A stretch of DNA of 64,000 bases. Origin: Helicobacter winghamensis ATCC BAA-430 (GTDB lineage: Bacteria > Campylobacterota > Campylobacteria > Campylobacterales > Helicobacteraceae). The notes under the pieces were generated by a model. It searched no databases. It saw nothing but the letters and a program-made list of their open reading frames with translations, and was not told where the DNA came from. The DNA lies in the NCBI RefSeq assembly GCF_028751035.1, contig NZ_CP063533.1, positions 806,001 through 870,000 on the forward strand. The letters are read 5' to 3'. Of this stretch, positions 27,803 through 37,108 are shown piece by piece. Position 1 is the stretch's first letter, and every line of letters begins with the position of its first letter. Made by a program: the position numbers and the translations under genes.

Positions 27803-29212
27803 ATGGCAAATCAAAAACTATGGGGCGGACGATTTAGCGCAAGTGCGGCAGAGATTTTAGATGTTTTTAATGCGTCTTTGCCTTTTGATAAAAAGCTTTA
27901 TAAGCAAGATATTCTAGGCTCTAAAACGCACGCAAAAATGCTAGCAAGATGTGGAATCCTAACCCAAGATGAAGCAGATTTGATTTGTAAGGGATTAGAA
28001 CAAGTTAAAGATGAAATTGAAAGCGGTGTTTTTGAGTTTAAACTTAGTGATGAAGATATTCATATGGCAATAGAAAGCCGTTTAACGCAAATCATTGGGG
28101 AAGCAGGTAAAAAACTCCACACTGCAAGAAGTCGTAACGACCAAGTTGCTCTCGACTTTAGACTTTTTGTTTTAGATTCTAATAAACATTTACGCAATTT
28201 AGTATTAAATCTCATTACCACACTTTTAAGCCTTGCAAAAGAACATACGCAAACAATGCTTCCGGGAATGACGCATTTACAGCACGCACAGCCTGTTAAT
28301 TTTGGCTTTTTGCTTTGTGCGTATGCGTGTATGTTTATGCGTGATTTTGAAAGGTTGGAATCTACTTTTAAGCGTAATAATTATTGCCCGCTTGGTGCTG
28401 CCGCCCTTGCTGGCACTCCTTATAGCACAGATAGGCATTTTGTAGCAAAAGAGTTAGGGTTTATCGCGCCAACGCTTAATGCAACAGATTCTGTAAGTGA
28501 TAGGGATTTTGCGCTGGATTTTTTGTATGATACAAGTCTGCTTGCAATGCATATTTCACGCTTTGCAGAAGAGCTTGTGCTGTGGAGTAGTTATGAGTTT
28601 AGGTTTATTACATTAAGCGATGCGTATTCTACGGGAAGCTCTATTATGCCACAAAAGAAAAATCCCGATGTACCGGAGCTTTTGCGTGGTAAAAGTGGGC
28701 GCGTGTATGGGAATTTAATGGGACTTTTGGTGGTGATGAAGGGCTTACCACTAGCTTACAACAAAGACACTCAAGAAGATAAAGAAGGGGTTTTTGACAG
28801 TTTTGAAACACTTGAGATTTCTTTAAGAATTTTAAATGACGCGCTAAAGACTATGACAATCCATAAAGATTCTATGCTAAAGGCGTGTAGAGTAGGGCAT
28901 TTAAGCGCGACAGATTTGGCGGATTTTCTTGTTAAAAATTGTGAAATCCCTTTTAGGGAAGCCCATCACATTACTGGAAAAGCCGTTGCAAGTGCGGAAT
29001 CTTTAGGAAAAGATTTGAGTGAATTAAGCATAGAAGAGCTTTGTGCTGTGGATTACAGGATTCCAAAAGAAGCGCATAGCAGCCTTGATTTAAAGGCTTC
29101 AATGGAGAGTCGTAATTCTTATGGCGGGACTTCTACGCAAGCCACTTTGGCGCAGATTGAAAGCCTAAATGCGTGGTTAGAGCTTGCTAAAACAACTTTA
29201 GGGAATGTGTGA
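27803..29212 (+). CDS. argH: Argininosuccinate lyase
   Basis: Splits argininosuccinate into arginine and fumarate, the last step of arginine synthesis. The 469-residue product opens with the family stretch LWGGRFSA, contains [16 protein letters not shown] (about residues 111-126), the TH site [10 protein letters not shown], and the fumarase-superfamily signature [12 protein letters not shown]. Length is typical. Its TGA overlaps the menG ATG (GTGATG). Confidence 0.96.
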   Translation: MANQKLWGGRFSASAAEILDVFNASLPFDKKLYKQDILGSKTHAKMLARCGILTQDEADLICKGLEQVKDEIESGVFEFKLSDEDIHMAIESRLTQIIGEAGKKLHTARSRNDQVALDFRLFVLDSNKHLRNLVLNLITTLLSLAKEHTQTMLPGMTHLQHAQPVNFGFLLCAYACMFMRDFERLESTFKRNNYCPLGAAALAGTPYSTDRHFVAKELGFIAPTLNATDSVSDRDFALDFLYDTSLLAMHISRFAEELVLWSSYEFRFITLSDAYSTGSSIMPQKKNPDVPELLRGKSGRVYGNLMGLLVVMKGLPLAYNKDTQEDKEGVFDSFETLEISLRILNDALKTMTIHKDSMLKACRVGHLSATDLADFLVKNCEIPFREAHHITGKAVASAESLGKDLSELSIEELCAVDYRIPKEAHSSLDLKASMESRNSYGGTSTQATLAQIESLNAWLELAKTTLGNV

Positions 29213-29937
29213 TGTCAAAACAGCAAGAAATTATTACAATGTTTGATGATATTGCAGGGAGTTATGATTTAACAAATCGCGTAATGAGTTGCGGGATTGA
29301 TATAACTTGGCGCAAAATTGCTTGCAAGCAAGCCTTTAAGCTCTCAAAGAATCAAGGCTTAGAAATTGCTGATATTGCTTGTGGCACAGGGGATATGATA
29401 AGCCATTGGCAAAAAAATGCACAAAAAGAAGGTGTAGAGATTCAAAGTATCATAGGGCTTGATCCAAGTGAGGGAATGCTAAGTGTTGCGCGTAAAAAAA
29501 TGCCAGAAATTAATTTTATACAATGTGAGGCTACAGAGTTACCACTAGAGAGTGAAAGCAAAGATATTTTAAGTATTGCCTATGGAATCCGTAATGTGGT
29601 AGAGCGCAAAAAGGCGTTAAATGAGTTTGCAAGGGTGCTTAAAAAAGATGGAATCTTGGTAATTTTAGAATTTACAAAATGTGAAAATCCTAGCTTAATA
29701 GAACAATTAATGGGATTTTATACAAAAAAGATTCTACCTTTTGTGGGGGGAATTATCTCAAGGAATTACCGTGCCTATCGTTATTTACCAGATTCTATTG
29801 AAGAGTTTTTGACCACAGATAAATTAAACACTGAACTTAGTGAAGTAGGCTTTAAGCCACTTTATACCAAAGCATTTTCCGCAGGTGTCTGTACGCTATT
29901 TATTGCTAAAAATTACCAGTATATCAATAAATCTTGA
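29212..29937 (+). CDS. Demethylmenaquinone methyltransferase (MenG/UbiE)
   Basis: A 241-residue SAM-dependent methyltransferase that methylates the quinone ring. It begins with the UbiE motif FDDIAGSYDLTNRVMS, has motif I DIACGTGDMI, and contains YGIRNVVERKKALNEFARVL. C-terminal RYLPDSIEEFLTT matches the family. An in-frame GTG precedes the ATG by one codon; the ATG is preferred. The stop codon lies inside the palindromic operator of the following ars operon. Confidence 0.92.
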   Translation: MSKQQEIITMFDDIAGSYDLTNRVMSCGIDITWRKIACKQAFKLSKNQGLEIADIACGTGDMISHWQKNAQKEGVEIQSIIGLDPSEGMLSVARKKMPEINFIQCEATELPLESESKDILSIAYGIRNVVERKKALNEFARVLKKDGILVILEFTKCENPSLIEQLMGFYTKKILPFVGGIISRNYRAYRYLPDSIEEFLTTDKLNTELSEVGFKPLYTKAFSAGVCTLFIAKNYQYINKS

Positions 29938-29962
29938 TTTATTGATATACGTCTGCTATACT
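29920..29962 (+). promoter_or_regulatory. Ars operon promoter and palindromic ArsR operator
   Basis: A perfect 13-bp inverted repeat, TATATCAATAAAT (29920-29932) and its complement (29937-29949), is separated by 4 bases. The -35 TTGATT (29934-29939) lies across the spacer and right arm, and a 17-base spacer leads to TATACT (29957-29962). Repressor bound to the palindrome would cover the -35. ATCAA and TTGAT half-sites are typical of ArsR targets. The palindrome also holds the menG stop and could act as a terminator. Confidence 0.75.
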
Positions 29963-30002
29963 TACACTTTGTCTAAGATGAAAATGTGATTAAGGAGTAT
30001 GT

Positions 30003-30941
30003 ATGCAGATTTCACAAGTTTTTATAGATAAGCTAGTTGCGACAGCTGGGGTATTTTCTATCTATTTTATAGAGCTTTCGTTGTTATTTTTGGCTATTAA
30101 TTTTTGTGTAACGCTATTGCAGCAAAGATTCCAAACCCTACTTCAAAAAACGCTTAAAAATAATATCTTTGGCTATATAAAAGCCATTTTGCTCGGTGCT
30201 TTAACGCCTTTTTGTTCTTGCTCGACAATCCCATTGTTCTATGGCTTATTACAAGCAAAGATTCCATTAAGCATTGCTTGTGCGTATTTATTAACTTCGC
30301 CACTTTTGAATCCTGTGATTTTAGGAATGATTGTATTTGCTTTTGGGGGAGAATTGGCAAGTCTTTATGGTTTATTTATTATCTTATTTGTCTTTTTTAT
30401 CGCTTTGTGTCTTGCAAAAATCCCCAATCTTTTATTGAAAGAAAGCACCAAATTTTCATTTAGCCCCATCTTATTACCCCTACAAAAGCCACAGATTCAA
30501 AAACCTTTAGTCTTTATTCAAAAGCCCCAAAAAATTTCTGTAAAAAAAGCGTTTAATGAAGCATTGTTTCAATATAGAAAGGTATTTGTGTATTTGGTTG
30601 TTGGAATGCTTATTGGTGCGGTGCTAAAAGGATTTGTCCCACAAGATTCTCTATATTTTGTTGCAGAGTTTGGAAACACTGGAATCATATTTGCCGCATT
30701 GCTTGGGATTTTTCTCTATGTGCGTGTAGAAGCCATAATCCCCATTGGAGTTGCATTGCTTGATATAGGTGTGCCACTAGAAATTGTAATGAGTTTTTTA
30801 ATCGCAGGTGGGGGCTGCTCTTTGCCGGAGTTAATTTTACTAAAATCCAAAATGCGTTTTTTATTTTTGGTGATTTTTGTTGGCATTGTGTTAAGCATTG
30901 CCATTGTATTTGGCTATTTTACGCTAGTTTTGAAAAACTAA
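30003..30941 (+). CDS. arsP: ArsP-type permease (organoarsenical efflux)
   Basis: A 312-residue inner-membrane protein with about eight helices. The motif TPFCSCSTIPLF, with a paired cysteine site, is diagnostic of the ArsP/YraQ permease family. ArsP exports trivalent methylated or aromatic arsenicals. It is followed after 15 bases by arsR and then arsB, similar to the Campylobacter jejuni ars operon, which also starts with arsP-arsR. A related permease of unknown substrate is the alternative. Confidence 0.85.
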   Translation: MQISQVFIDKLVATAGVFSIYFIELSLLFLAINFCVTLLQQRFQTLLQKTLKNNIFGYIKAILLGALTPFCSCSTIPLFYGLLQAKIPLSIACAYLLTSPLLNPVILGMIVFAFGGELASLYGLFIILFVFFIALCLAKIPNLLLKESTKFSFSPILLPLQKPQIQKPLVFIQKPQKISVKKAFNEALFQYRKVFVYLVVGMLIGAVLKGFVPQDSLYFVAEFGNTGIIFAALLGIFLYVRVEAIIPIGVALLDIGVPLEIVMSFLIAGGGCSLPELILLKSKMRFLFLVIFVGIVLSIAIVFGYFTLVLKN

Positions 30942-30956
30942 TATAAGGAGAATATA

Positions 30957-31277
30957 ATGGAAGATTTTTTGCGAGTTATGCAGGCTTTAAACGATAGAAG
31001 CCGCCTTGAAATTCTTATCTTTTTAAAGGCACAAGAAGATATGCTTTGCGTGTGTGATTTGCAGCATTCTCTCAATATGATTCAATCAAGGCTCTCAAGA
31101 CATTTAAAGATTCTTAAAGAAGCGGGATTTTTGGAGTTTGTGCGTAAGGGGACTTGGGCGTATTATGGAATCAAAAAGGATTTACGCCCTTTGTGTGCGT
31201 CCCTGCTGCAAGAATTAGATCATTTGCAAATAGACATACCGCCATTAGTGCGTATTTCGTGTAAAATCTCTCAATAA
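30957..31277 (+). CDS. arsR: ArsR-family arsenic-responsive repressor
   Basis: A 106-residue winged-helix protein. It carries the arsenic-binding motif LCVCDL in helix 3, then the recognition helix MIQSRLSRHLKILKEAG and a wing (VRKGTWAYYGI). Helices DRSRLEILIFLK at the start fit ArsR. It probably binds the palindrome at 29920 and represses its own operon. ArsR lies between the two transport genes. Start follows AAGGAG. Confidence 0.92.
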   Translation: MEDFLRVMQALNDRSRLEILIFLKAQEDMLCVCDLQHSLNMIQSRLSRHLKILKEAGFLEFVRKGTWAYYGIKKDLRPLCASLLQELDHLQIDIPPLVRISCKISQ

Positions 31278-31286
31278 GGCTAATTT

Positions 31287-32654
31287 ATGGCATTTCTTAT
31301 TTTTATATTGACTTTGCTTTGCATTTATATCCGCCCTTTTAAGTTGCCTTTGTGGGTGTATAGCTCTCTTGGGGCGTTGCTTTGCTTGGGGTTTGGGGTT
31401 GTAGGTTTTGCTGATGTGGCATTTGTATGGAATATGGTATGGGATAGCACACTCACACTTGTTGGTCTCATCATCTTTTGCATTGTGCTTGAAAAGCTCT
31501 TATTTTTTGACTTTTTAGCCTATAAGATTCTAAGATTTTTAAGTGAAAAGGGGGAGTGCGGGGGCATTTCTAGTCTTAAATTTTATGTGTTTATTGTGCT
31601 TTTTGGGGGATTTTTGGGGGCATTTTTTGCCAATGATGGTGCAATTTTAATCCTAACACCACTCATCATCGCCCTTTTTGGCAAGCTAGATTCTAAAGAT
31701 ATGGAATCTAAGCTAGATTCTAAAAATTCAACGCAGATTCTAACCCCACTTGTGATTTTCCTGCTTATTGTGAGTTTTGTAAGTGATTTTGCTTCAAATA
31801 CCTTTGTGATTTCAAATCTCACAAATATCATTGCCTTGCATTTTTTTAATCTTAATGCCCTAGATTTTAGCAAGGTGATGGCACTGCCACAAATTTTTAT
31901 CATCATTGCTAGTCTTTGCTTTTTTATCCTTGTGCGTAAGAGATTGCCTAGAATCTTAAGGGTTAAGATTCCAAATGCGGAATCTCACGCGATAGAATCT
32001 AGCACAATGCCCCAAAAAAGCGTGATTATCATCTGTTTTGCCCTGCTTTTCTTGCTTTTATGCGGGATTTTTATAGCAAATACTTTTTCTCTCCCGCTTT
32101 CTTCTTTCACGCTTTTATGTGCGGCTCTTAGCCTTATTCTTGCGTATAAAAGAATTGAGATTCTGCCCTGTCTTAAGGCTTCGCCCTTTGGGATTGTGGT
32201 ATTTTCTTTAGGGCTTTTTATCGTGGTGTTTGGACTGCATTCTACAAGCTCTTTTATGCGTGATATTTTTGCGTTTTTCCTTGATGATTCTCTAAGCGAT
32301 AGTTTTTCTACACACACTCTCACACAAATCTTTAGCGTTGGTGCGATTAGCTCACTTGGCTCAAGCCTTATTAATAATCTGCCTATGGTAATGCTTGGGA
32401 ATCTTGCTTTAGGCGACTTTGTGGGGTTAGATTCTAGCTCTAGGGAGTTGCTAATTTACGCTCATCTACTCGGCTGTAATGTTGGGGCAAAGCTCACGCC
32501 CATTGGCTCACTTGCTACACTGCTTTGGCTTTTTAGTCTTAAACGATATGGCATTTATATTAGCTTTTGGCGGTATATGCTAGTGGCAATGCTTATTGTG
32601 CCTTTTATGCTGTGTATGGGGCTTTGTGGGCTTGTGGTTTATGCTGTGTTATGA
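31287..32654 (+). CDS. arsB: ArsB-type arsenite efflux pump
   Basis: A 455-residue ion-transporter-superfamily membrane protein with about 11-12 helices. It carries GAFFANDGAILILTP, FASNTFVISNLTN and GCNVGAKLTPIGSLATLLW, motifs of ArsB antiporters that exchange arsenite or antimonite for protons. No ArsC reductase or Acr3 is seen in the operon, so arsenate handling would need genes elsewhere. Its last codons overlap the MFS gene (GTTATGA). Confidence 0.88.
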   Translation: MAFLIFILTLLCIYIRPFKLPLWVYSSLGALLCLGFGVVGFADVAFVWNMVWDSTLTLVGLIIFCIVLEKLLFFDFLAYKILRFLSEKGECGGISSLKFYVFIVLFGGFLGAFFANDGAILILTPLIIALFGKLDSKDMESKLDSKNSTQILTPLVIFLLIVSFVSDFASNTFVISNLTNIIALHFFNLNALDFSKVMALPQIFIIIASLCFFILVRKRLPRILRVKIPNAESHAIESSTMPQKSVIIICFALLFLLLCGIFIANTFSLPLSSFTLLCAALSLILAYKRIEILPCLKASPFGIVVFSLGLFIVVFGLHSTSSFMRDIFAFFLDDSLSDSFSTHTLTQIFSVGAISSLGSSLINNLPMVMLGNLALGDFVGLDSSSRELLIYAHLLGCNVGAKLTPIGSLATLLWLFSLKRYGIYISFWRYMLVAMLIVPFMLCMGLCGLVVYAVL

Positions 32655-33874
32655 AATGGGGAAATATGAATGCTTTTTCTGCTCTTGCTTGGTTAAATTT
32701 TTTTATCGCTGATGTGAGAGATGGGCTTGGTCCTTATCTTGGTGTGTTTTTAAAAGAGTATCAGTTTGGAGAATCTCATATCGGGCTAATTGTTACAAGT
32801 GCATCTTTGTGTGCGTTAATCTTTGGGATTCCACTTGGAATCTTTATTGATAAAACGCATTTTAAGCGTGGGATTATTGCGTTATGTATTGTGGGGATTG
32901 TCCTAGCAACAGGGGCGAATTATTTTTATCCGCATTTTGCCTTCACGCTTATGGCACAAATTACCATTGCATTGTGTGGCGTGTGTCTTGCTCCCGCTTT
33001 TAGTGCCATTACGCTTGGGATTGTGGGGCAAAATGGGTATAGTAAGCAAGTGAGTCTCAATGAAGCGTATAAACACGCTGGGACGGCTTTTAGCGCAGGG
33101 CTTAGTTTTGTATTTGCGTTGTATTATGGGATTGGAGCGATTTTTGTCATTACTGCTTTGATGGGCGTGCTTGCCTTAATATTTTTAGCACTGCTTAGAA
33201 GCTCACAGATTAATCACGCAGTGGCTTGTGGGAGAGAAGATAGCACAGAGATTCCATTATGGAAAGCCCTAAGCGATGTTAGGGTGCTGCTTTTAGGTGT
33301 GGTAGTGTTTTGCTTTCATTTAAGTAATGCCTATATGCTCCCGTTGCTTAGTCAAAGAGCGCACACGCTTGGGGTAGATTCTAGTGGTGCGTATGCGGCG
33401 GCTACGATTCTTATCGCACAATGCACGATGATTGGAATCTCTTTATTATGTATGCGATTGTTGCAGACAAAAGGCATTCCACATTTCTCTAGCATATATG
33501 CTTATCTTATGGGAATTGCACTTTTTGAACTTATCGTGCGTGGTGGTGTGGCGGCACATTTTGAAGGAATTGCTGGAATGGTGATTGTGTAGATTCTAGA
33601 TGGTGTGGGGGCTGGGATTGTTGGTGTGATTTTGCCACTTTTGGTGGCTATGCTTATGCGTGGGAGTGGGCATATTAACGCTGCTTTTGCTTGTGTAATG
33701 ACATTTGGTGGGATTGGAGGGGCTTTGAGCGGAAGTTTGGGAGGATTTGTCGCGCAGTATTTTGGCTATTTTTATGCGTATTTGGTGTTGGCTTTTGTAG
33801 CGGCTTGTGGGCTTTTGATTTGGATTACAGGTTTTGGGATTTTATACAGAATAGTAGAGTGGAGAGTAAATTAA
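32651..33874 (+). pseudogene. MFS transporter with an in-frame stop
   Basis: A twelve-helix major facilitator protein of about 407 residues, fourth gene of the ars operon. The frame starts at ATG 32651 in the ATGA overlap with arsB and opens NFFIADVRDGLGPYLGVFL, an MFS helix-1 motif. A TAG at 33590-33592 interrupts the frame between IAGMVIV and ILDGVGAGIVG; both parts are in the same frame, so one base change (probably CAG to TAG) explains it. The distal part lacks a good start. Whether it exports arsenicals is unknown. Confidence 0.75.
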
Positions 33875-33878
33875 CTTA

Positions 33879-33903
33879 GTTGGGATCCAAAATGGATTCC
33901 AAC
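33879..33903. terminator. Convergent terminator hairpin
   Basis: Stem GTTGGGATCC (33879-33888), 5-base loop, GGATTCCAAC (33894-33903), with one wobble pair; TTTATT follows on the plus strand. It separates the ars operon from the convergent TM2-type gene and is again made from inverted GGAATC words. Confidence 0.65.
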
Positions 33904-33904
33904 T

Positions 33905-34351
33905 TTATTCTTGTAATTTAGCAGCTTTATATACATGAATGCACATTATGATATATACAGCAGGTATGAGAATATATCCAATGATTAATAAACAAAGAAA
34001 TCCAGAGATTACAAGTGCTAAGAAGTATCCAATAGAATAGAATAAGCTTTTTGCAAGTCCCCATTTAGCAAGTAGCCACCACGAGAAAAACGCACCAAAT
34101 GGACCAAAAAAGAAAGTGATAAGCAAGGCTACAATACCATTGTTTCCATTAACCACATCATCAATACTTCCGTTTCTTTTTATGATAAAAATACTACTTG
34201 CCTTATTTTCCTGTATTTGAAAATCTACTTCACAGCCTATCAAACTATCCAATGTGCGTTTTCCTAAGTTTGCAATATCGCTTGGTTCAAAGTTATAGCG
34301 ATTGCCGTCATCCCCACTAATCATTCCAATTCCTAAGACTTTCCCTCTCAT
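33905..34351 (-). CDS. TM2-domain protein with N-terminal OB-like domain
   Basis: A 148-residue protein. The first 60 residues form a small beta-rich domain (GKVLGIGMISGDDGNRYNFE, CEVDFQ) resembling a cold-shock/OB-like strand order. The rest has hydrophobic helices with the TM2-like pattern ALLITFFFGPFGAF and a glycine/tryptophan turn, then a helix ending in MCIHVYKAAK. Function unknown. It is a single gene between two terminators or gaps. Confidence 0.65.
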   Translation of the reverse strand: MRGKVLGIGMISGDDGNRYNFEPSDIANLGKRTLDSLIGCEVDFQIQENKASSIFIIKRNGSIDDVVNGNNGIVALLITFFFGPFGAFFSWWLLAKWGLAKSLFYSIGYFLALVISGFLCLLIIGYILIPAVYIIMCIHVYKAAKLQE

Positions 34352-34491
34352 TAATATCCTTTTTTAAAAAAATAATTTTTGATTATACATAAAATCATTT
34401 TAAAATGTAATAGCCAAAATGTTAAGCTAGTTTTTGCTAGAATCCAAGCCTATTTTACAGAAATAGTTTCAATTCTTTTAAAGGGTATTTT

Positions 34492-37050
34492 ATGCAACAA
34501 GATTTTTTGCACAATGTGGAAATTTTGGTTTTGGATTTTGGTTCACAATATACACAATTAATTGCTAGAAGACTTCGTGAATATGGGGTTTATACCGAGA
34601 TTGTGCCTTATTTTGAAAAAATAGATTCCATAAAAGCAAAAAACCCTAAGGGCATAATTCTTAGTGGCGGACCTGCAAGTGTGTATGCAGAAGGGGCTTA
34701 TAAGCCAGATTCTGCGGTGTTTGATTTGGGTGTGCCTGTGCTTGGAATTTGCTATGGCATGCAGTATATCGCGCATTTTTTTGGAGGAAGTGTGGTAAGG
34801 GCGGAAGCGCAAGAGTTTGGCAAGGCGGTGCTTGAAATTTTAAATCTAGAAGAGAGTTTGACTTTTAGTGAATTTAACCACAAATCAATGCCTCAAGCTT
34901 TAGAAGCGCTTGTGAGTTTATGGGAGGATTCTGTAAGAGATAGTCATGATTTTTTAAGAGAAAATGATATTGTTGCACTTAAACCTGAAGTAAGTGAGCT
35001 TTTAAAGACTTCAGAAAATACACTCGTTGCTACAGATGATGAGACATTTTTAGGATTTTTAGGCGTGGAGCATAATCGCATTGAAATGCTCTTTGTTCAT
35101 CCAAAATTTTTCAAGCGCGGAGTGGGGATTGCGCTTTTGCGTGAAGTATTTGTGCGTTCTTTAAGACAATATGATAATATCGTTGTGGATTGTAATGCAG
35201 GGAATACTAGAGGGCTTAGGTTTTATCAGCAACTTGGCTTTAGAGAAATAGGCGTAAGCCAAAAAGACTCCAAGGGTAGGGACTTTCCAATAGTGCATTT
35301 AGAAGTTTCTAGTAAAGAGTTAGAATCTAATTTGCAATCGCATAATATTTTATTTCATAATGTGAAGCAAGATTCTATCGTGTGGATGAGCCACGCGGAT
35401 AAGGTAGAGTCTGTGCCTAGTGGATTTGTGGAGCTGGCAAAAAGTGGGAATACGCATTATTGTGCTATTGCTGATTTTAAACGACAAGTATATGCTTTGC
35501 AGTTTCATCCAGAAGTGGTGCATAGTGAGTGTGGCGGGGAGATTCTAAAAAACTTTGCTGTGGGGATTTGTGGGGTGGATACAAGCTGGAATATGCGGAA
35601 TTTTGCGGAAGCCGAGATTGTGAAATTGCGTGAGAAAGTGCTTGGTTTAGATATTTGTTTTATCAATAAGAATGAAGCGTTTAATCAAATGGGGGCAAAA
35701 AAAAGCATAGAAATATTGACTCAAATTTGGGAATGTGGAGCAAAAGTAACTCATAATGATTTAACACAGAAAGAAATCGCGAGTATGAAACTAGAGATAG
35801 AAAAAAGTATTATTGCTTCTGAGCAACTCTGCATCGCACAAAAAAATGGGGAATGGTTGGGATTTGTCGCAGTGGAAAATGACGAAATTACATTGCTTTT
35901 TGTTGCATCTAAATATTTTAAAAAAGGACTTGGTAAGGCATTGATTAGGGAAGCATTAGATCGCTACTTGATGGATTTTGAGAGTGTTAAAGTTGGAAGT
36001 ATTGAGTGGGCTTTGGAGTTTTATACCCATTTGGGCTTTACAAAAAATGATAGTAATATATCTAGCAAACTTTATCCGGATCTTATTCCTCTAAGGGCAG
36101 GTTGTATGGATTTAAGACATATTTTAACTTTGCAAAAAGCTGAATTTTCCAAAGTTTTGTGTGCGGTGAGTGGGGGCGTAGATAGCTCCGTCGTTGCCAC
36201 ACTTTTATATCGTGCCATAGGGGAGAATCTTATCCCTGTTTTTGTCGATACTGGGCTTTTAAGAAAGGGGGAGAGAGAAGCGGTAGAAGCGATGTTTAGA
36301 GAGAATCTAAAAGTGCCTTTGATTGTAGCGGACGCTAGGGAGCTATTTTTAGGGCGATTAAAGGGCGTAACAGATCCGGAAAAGAAACGCAAAATCATCG
36401 GCGAAACCTTCATAGAAGTCTTTGAAGCTGAAGCTAAAAAGCACAACACAAAAGGCGAGATAAAATTCCTAGCACAAGGCACACTCTACCCTGATGTGAT
36501 TGAATCTGTGAGTGTAAAAGGTCCAAGTAAAACGATAAAAAGCCACCATAATGTCGGTGGATTGCCTGAATGGATGAAGTTTGAGTTAATCGAGCCTTTA
36601 AGAGAGCTGTTTAAGGACGAGGTAAGGGCGTTAGGCAGAGAATTAGGAATGCCAGAATCTATGCTTATGCGACACCCTTTCCCCGGACCCGGACTTGCCA
36701 TACGCATTATGGGCGAGGTGAATGCGACGGATTTGGAGCTATTAAAAGAAGCGGATTCTATCTTCATAGAAGAGCTGCATAAATGGGGCTTGTATGATAG
36801 CGTGTGGCAGGCATTTTGTGTGCTTTTAAATGTGCGAAGTGTGGGCGTAATGGGCGATAACCGCACTTATGATAATACTATTTGCGTCCGGGCAGTAGAA
36901 GCACAAGATGGAATGACTGCAAGTTTCTCACACTTACCCCACGCATTTTTAGAATCCGTCTCAAATCGCATAATCAACGAAGTAAAAGGGATTAACCGCG
37001 TAGTCTATGACATCACCTCAAAACCCCCAGGGACTATTGAGTGGGAGTAG
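34492..37050 (+). CDS. guaA: GMP synthase GuaA with two inserted GNAT acetyltransferase domains
   Basis: GuaA aminates XMP to GMP with ammonia from glutamine. The product has 852 residues instead of about 515. Class I amidotransferase residues are present: Cys87 (GICYGM), His339 and Glu341 (QFHPE). Between them, residues about 120-280 hold a full GNAT fold ([19 protein letters not shown], then [10 protein letters not shown]). A second GNAT (about 385-545; [26 protein letters not shown]) splits the linker before the PP-loop SGGVDSS (560-566). The rest, to the end KPPGTIEWE, is normal. Frames are continuous, so the insertions are real. Helicobacter hepaticus is known to have an enlarged GuaA as well. 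Confidence 0.93.
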   Translation: MQQDFLHNVEILVLDFGSQYTQLIARRLREYGVYTEIVPYFEKIDSIKAKNPKGIILSGGPASVYAEGAYKPDSAVFDLGVPVLGICYGMQYIAHFFGGSVVRAEAQEFGKAVLEILNLEESLTFSEFNHKSMPQALEALVSLWEDSVRDSHDFLRENDIVALKPEVSELLKTSENTLVATDDETFLGFLGVEHNRIEMLFVHPKFFKRGVGIALLREVFVRSLRQYDNIVVDCNAGNTRGLRFYQQLGFREIGVSQKDSKGRDFPIVHLEVSSKELESNLQSHNILFHNVKQDSIVWMSHADKVESVPSGFVELAKSGNTHYCAIADFKRQVYALQFHPEVVHSECGGEILKNFAVGICGVDTSWNMRNFAEAEIVKLREKVLGLDICFINKNEAFNQMGAKKSIEILTQIWECGAKVTHNDLTQKEIASMKLEIEKSIIASEQLCIAQKNGEWLGFVAVENDEITLLFVASKYFKKGLGKALIREALDRYLMDFESVKVGSIEWALEFYTHLGFTKNDSNISSKLYPDLIPLRAGCMDLRHILTLQKAEFSKVLCAVSGGVDSSVVATLLYRAIGENLIPVFVDTGLLRKGEREAVEAMFRENLKVPLIVADARELFLGRLKGVTDPEKKRKIIGETFIEVFEAEAKKHNTKGEIKFLAQGTLYPDVIESVSVKGPSKTIKSHHNVGGLPEWMKFELIEPLRELFKDEVRALGRELGMPESMLMRHPFPGPGLAIRIMGEVNATDLELLKEADSIFIEELHKWGLYDSVWQAFCVLLNVRSVGVMGDNRTYDNTICVRAVEAQDGMTASFSHLPHAFLESVSNRIINEVKGINRVVYDITSKPPGTIEWE

Positions 37051-37108
37051 AATGTAATTTTTGTGATACAATTTAGGTGCTTCGGAATATAGACAAAAGG
37101 AGTTTTCA

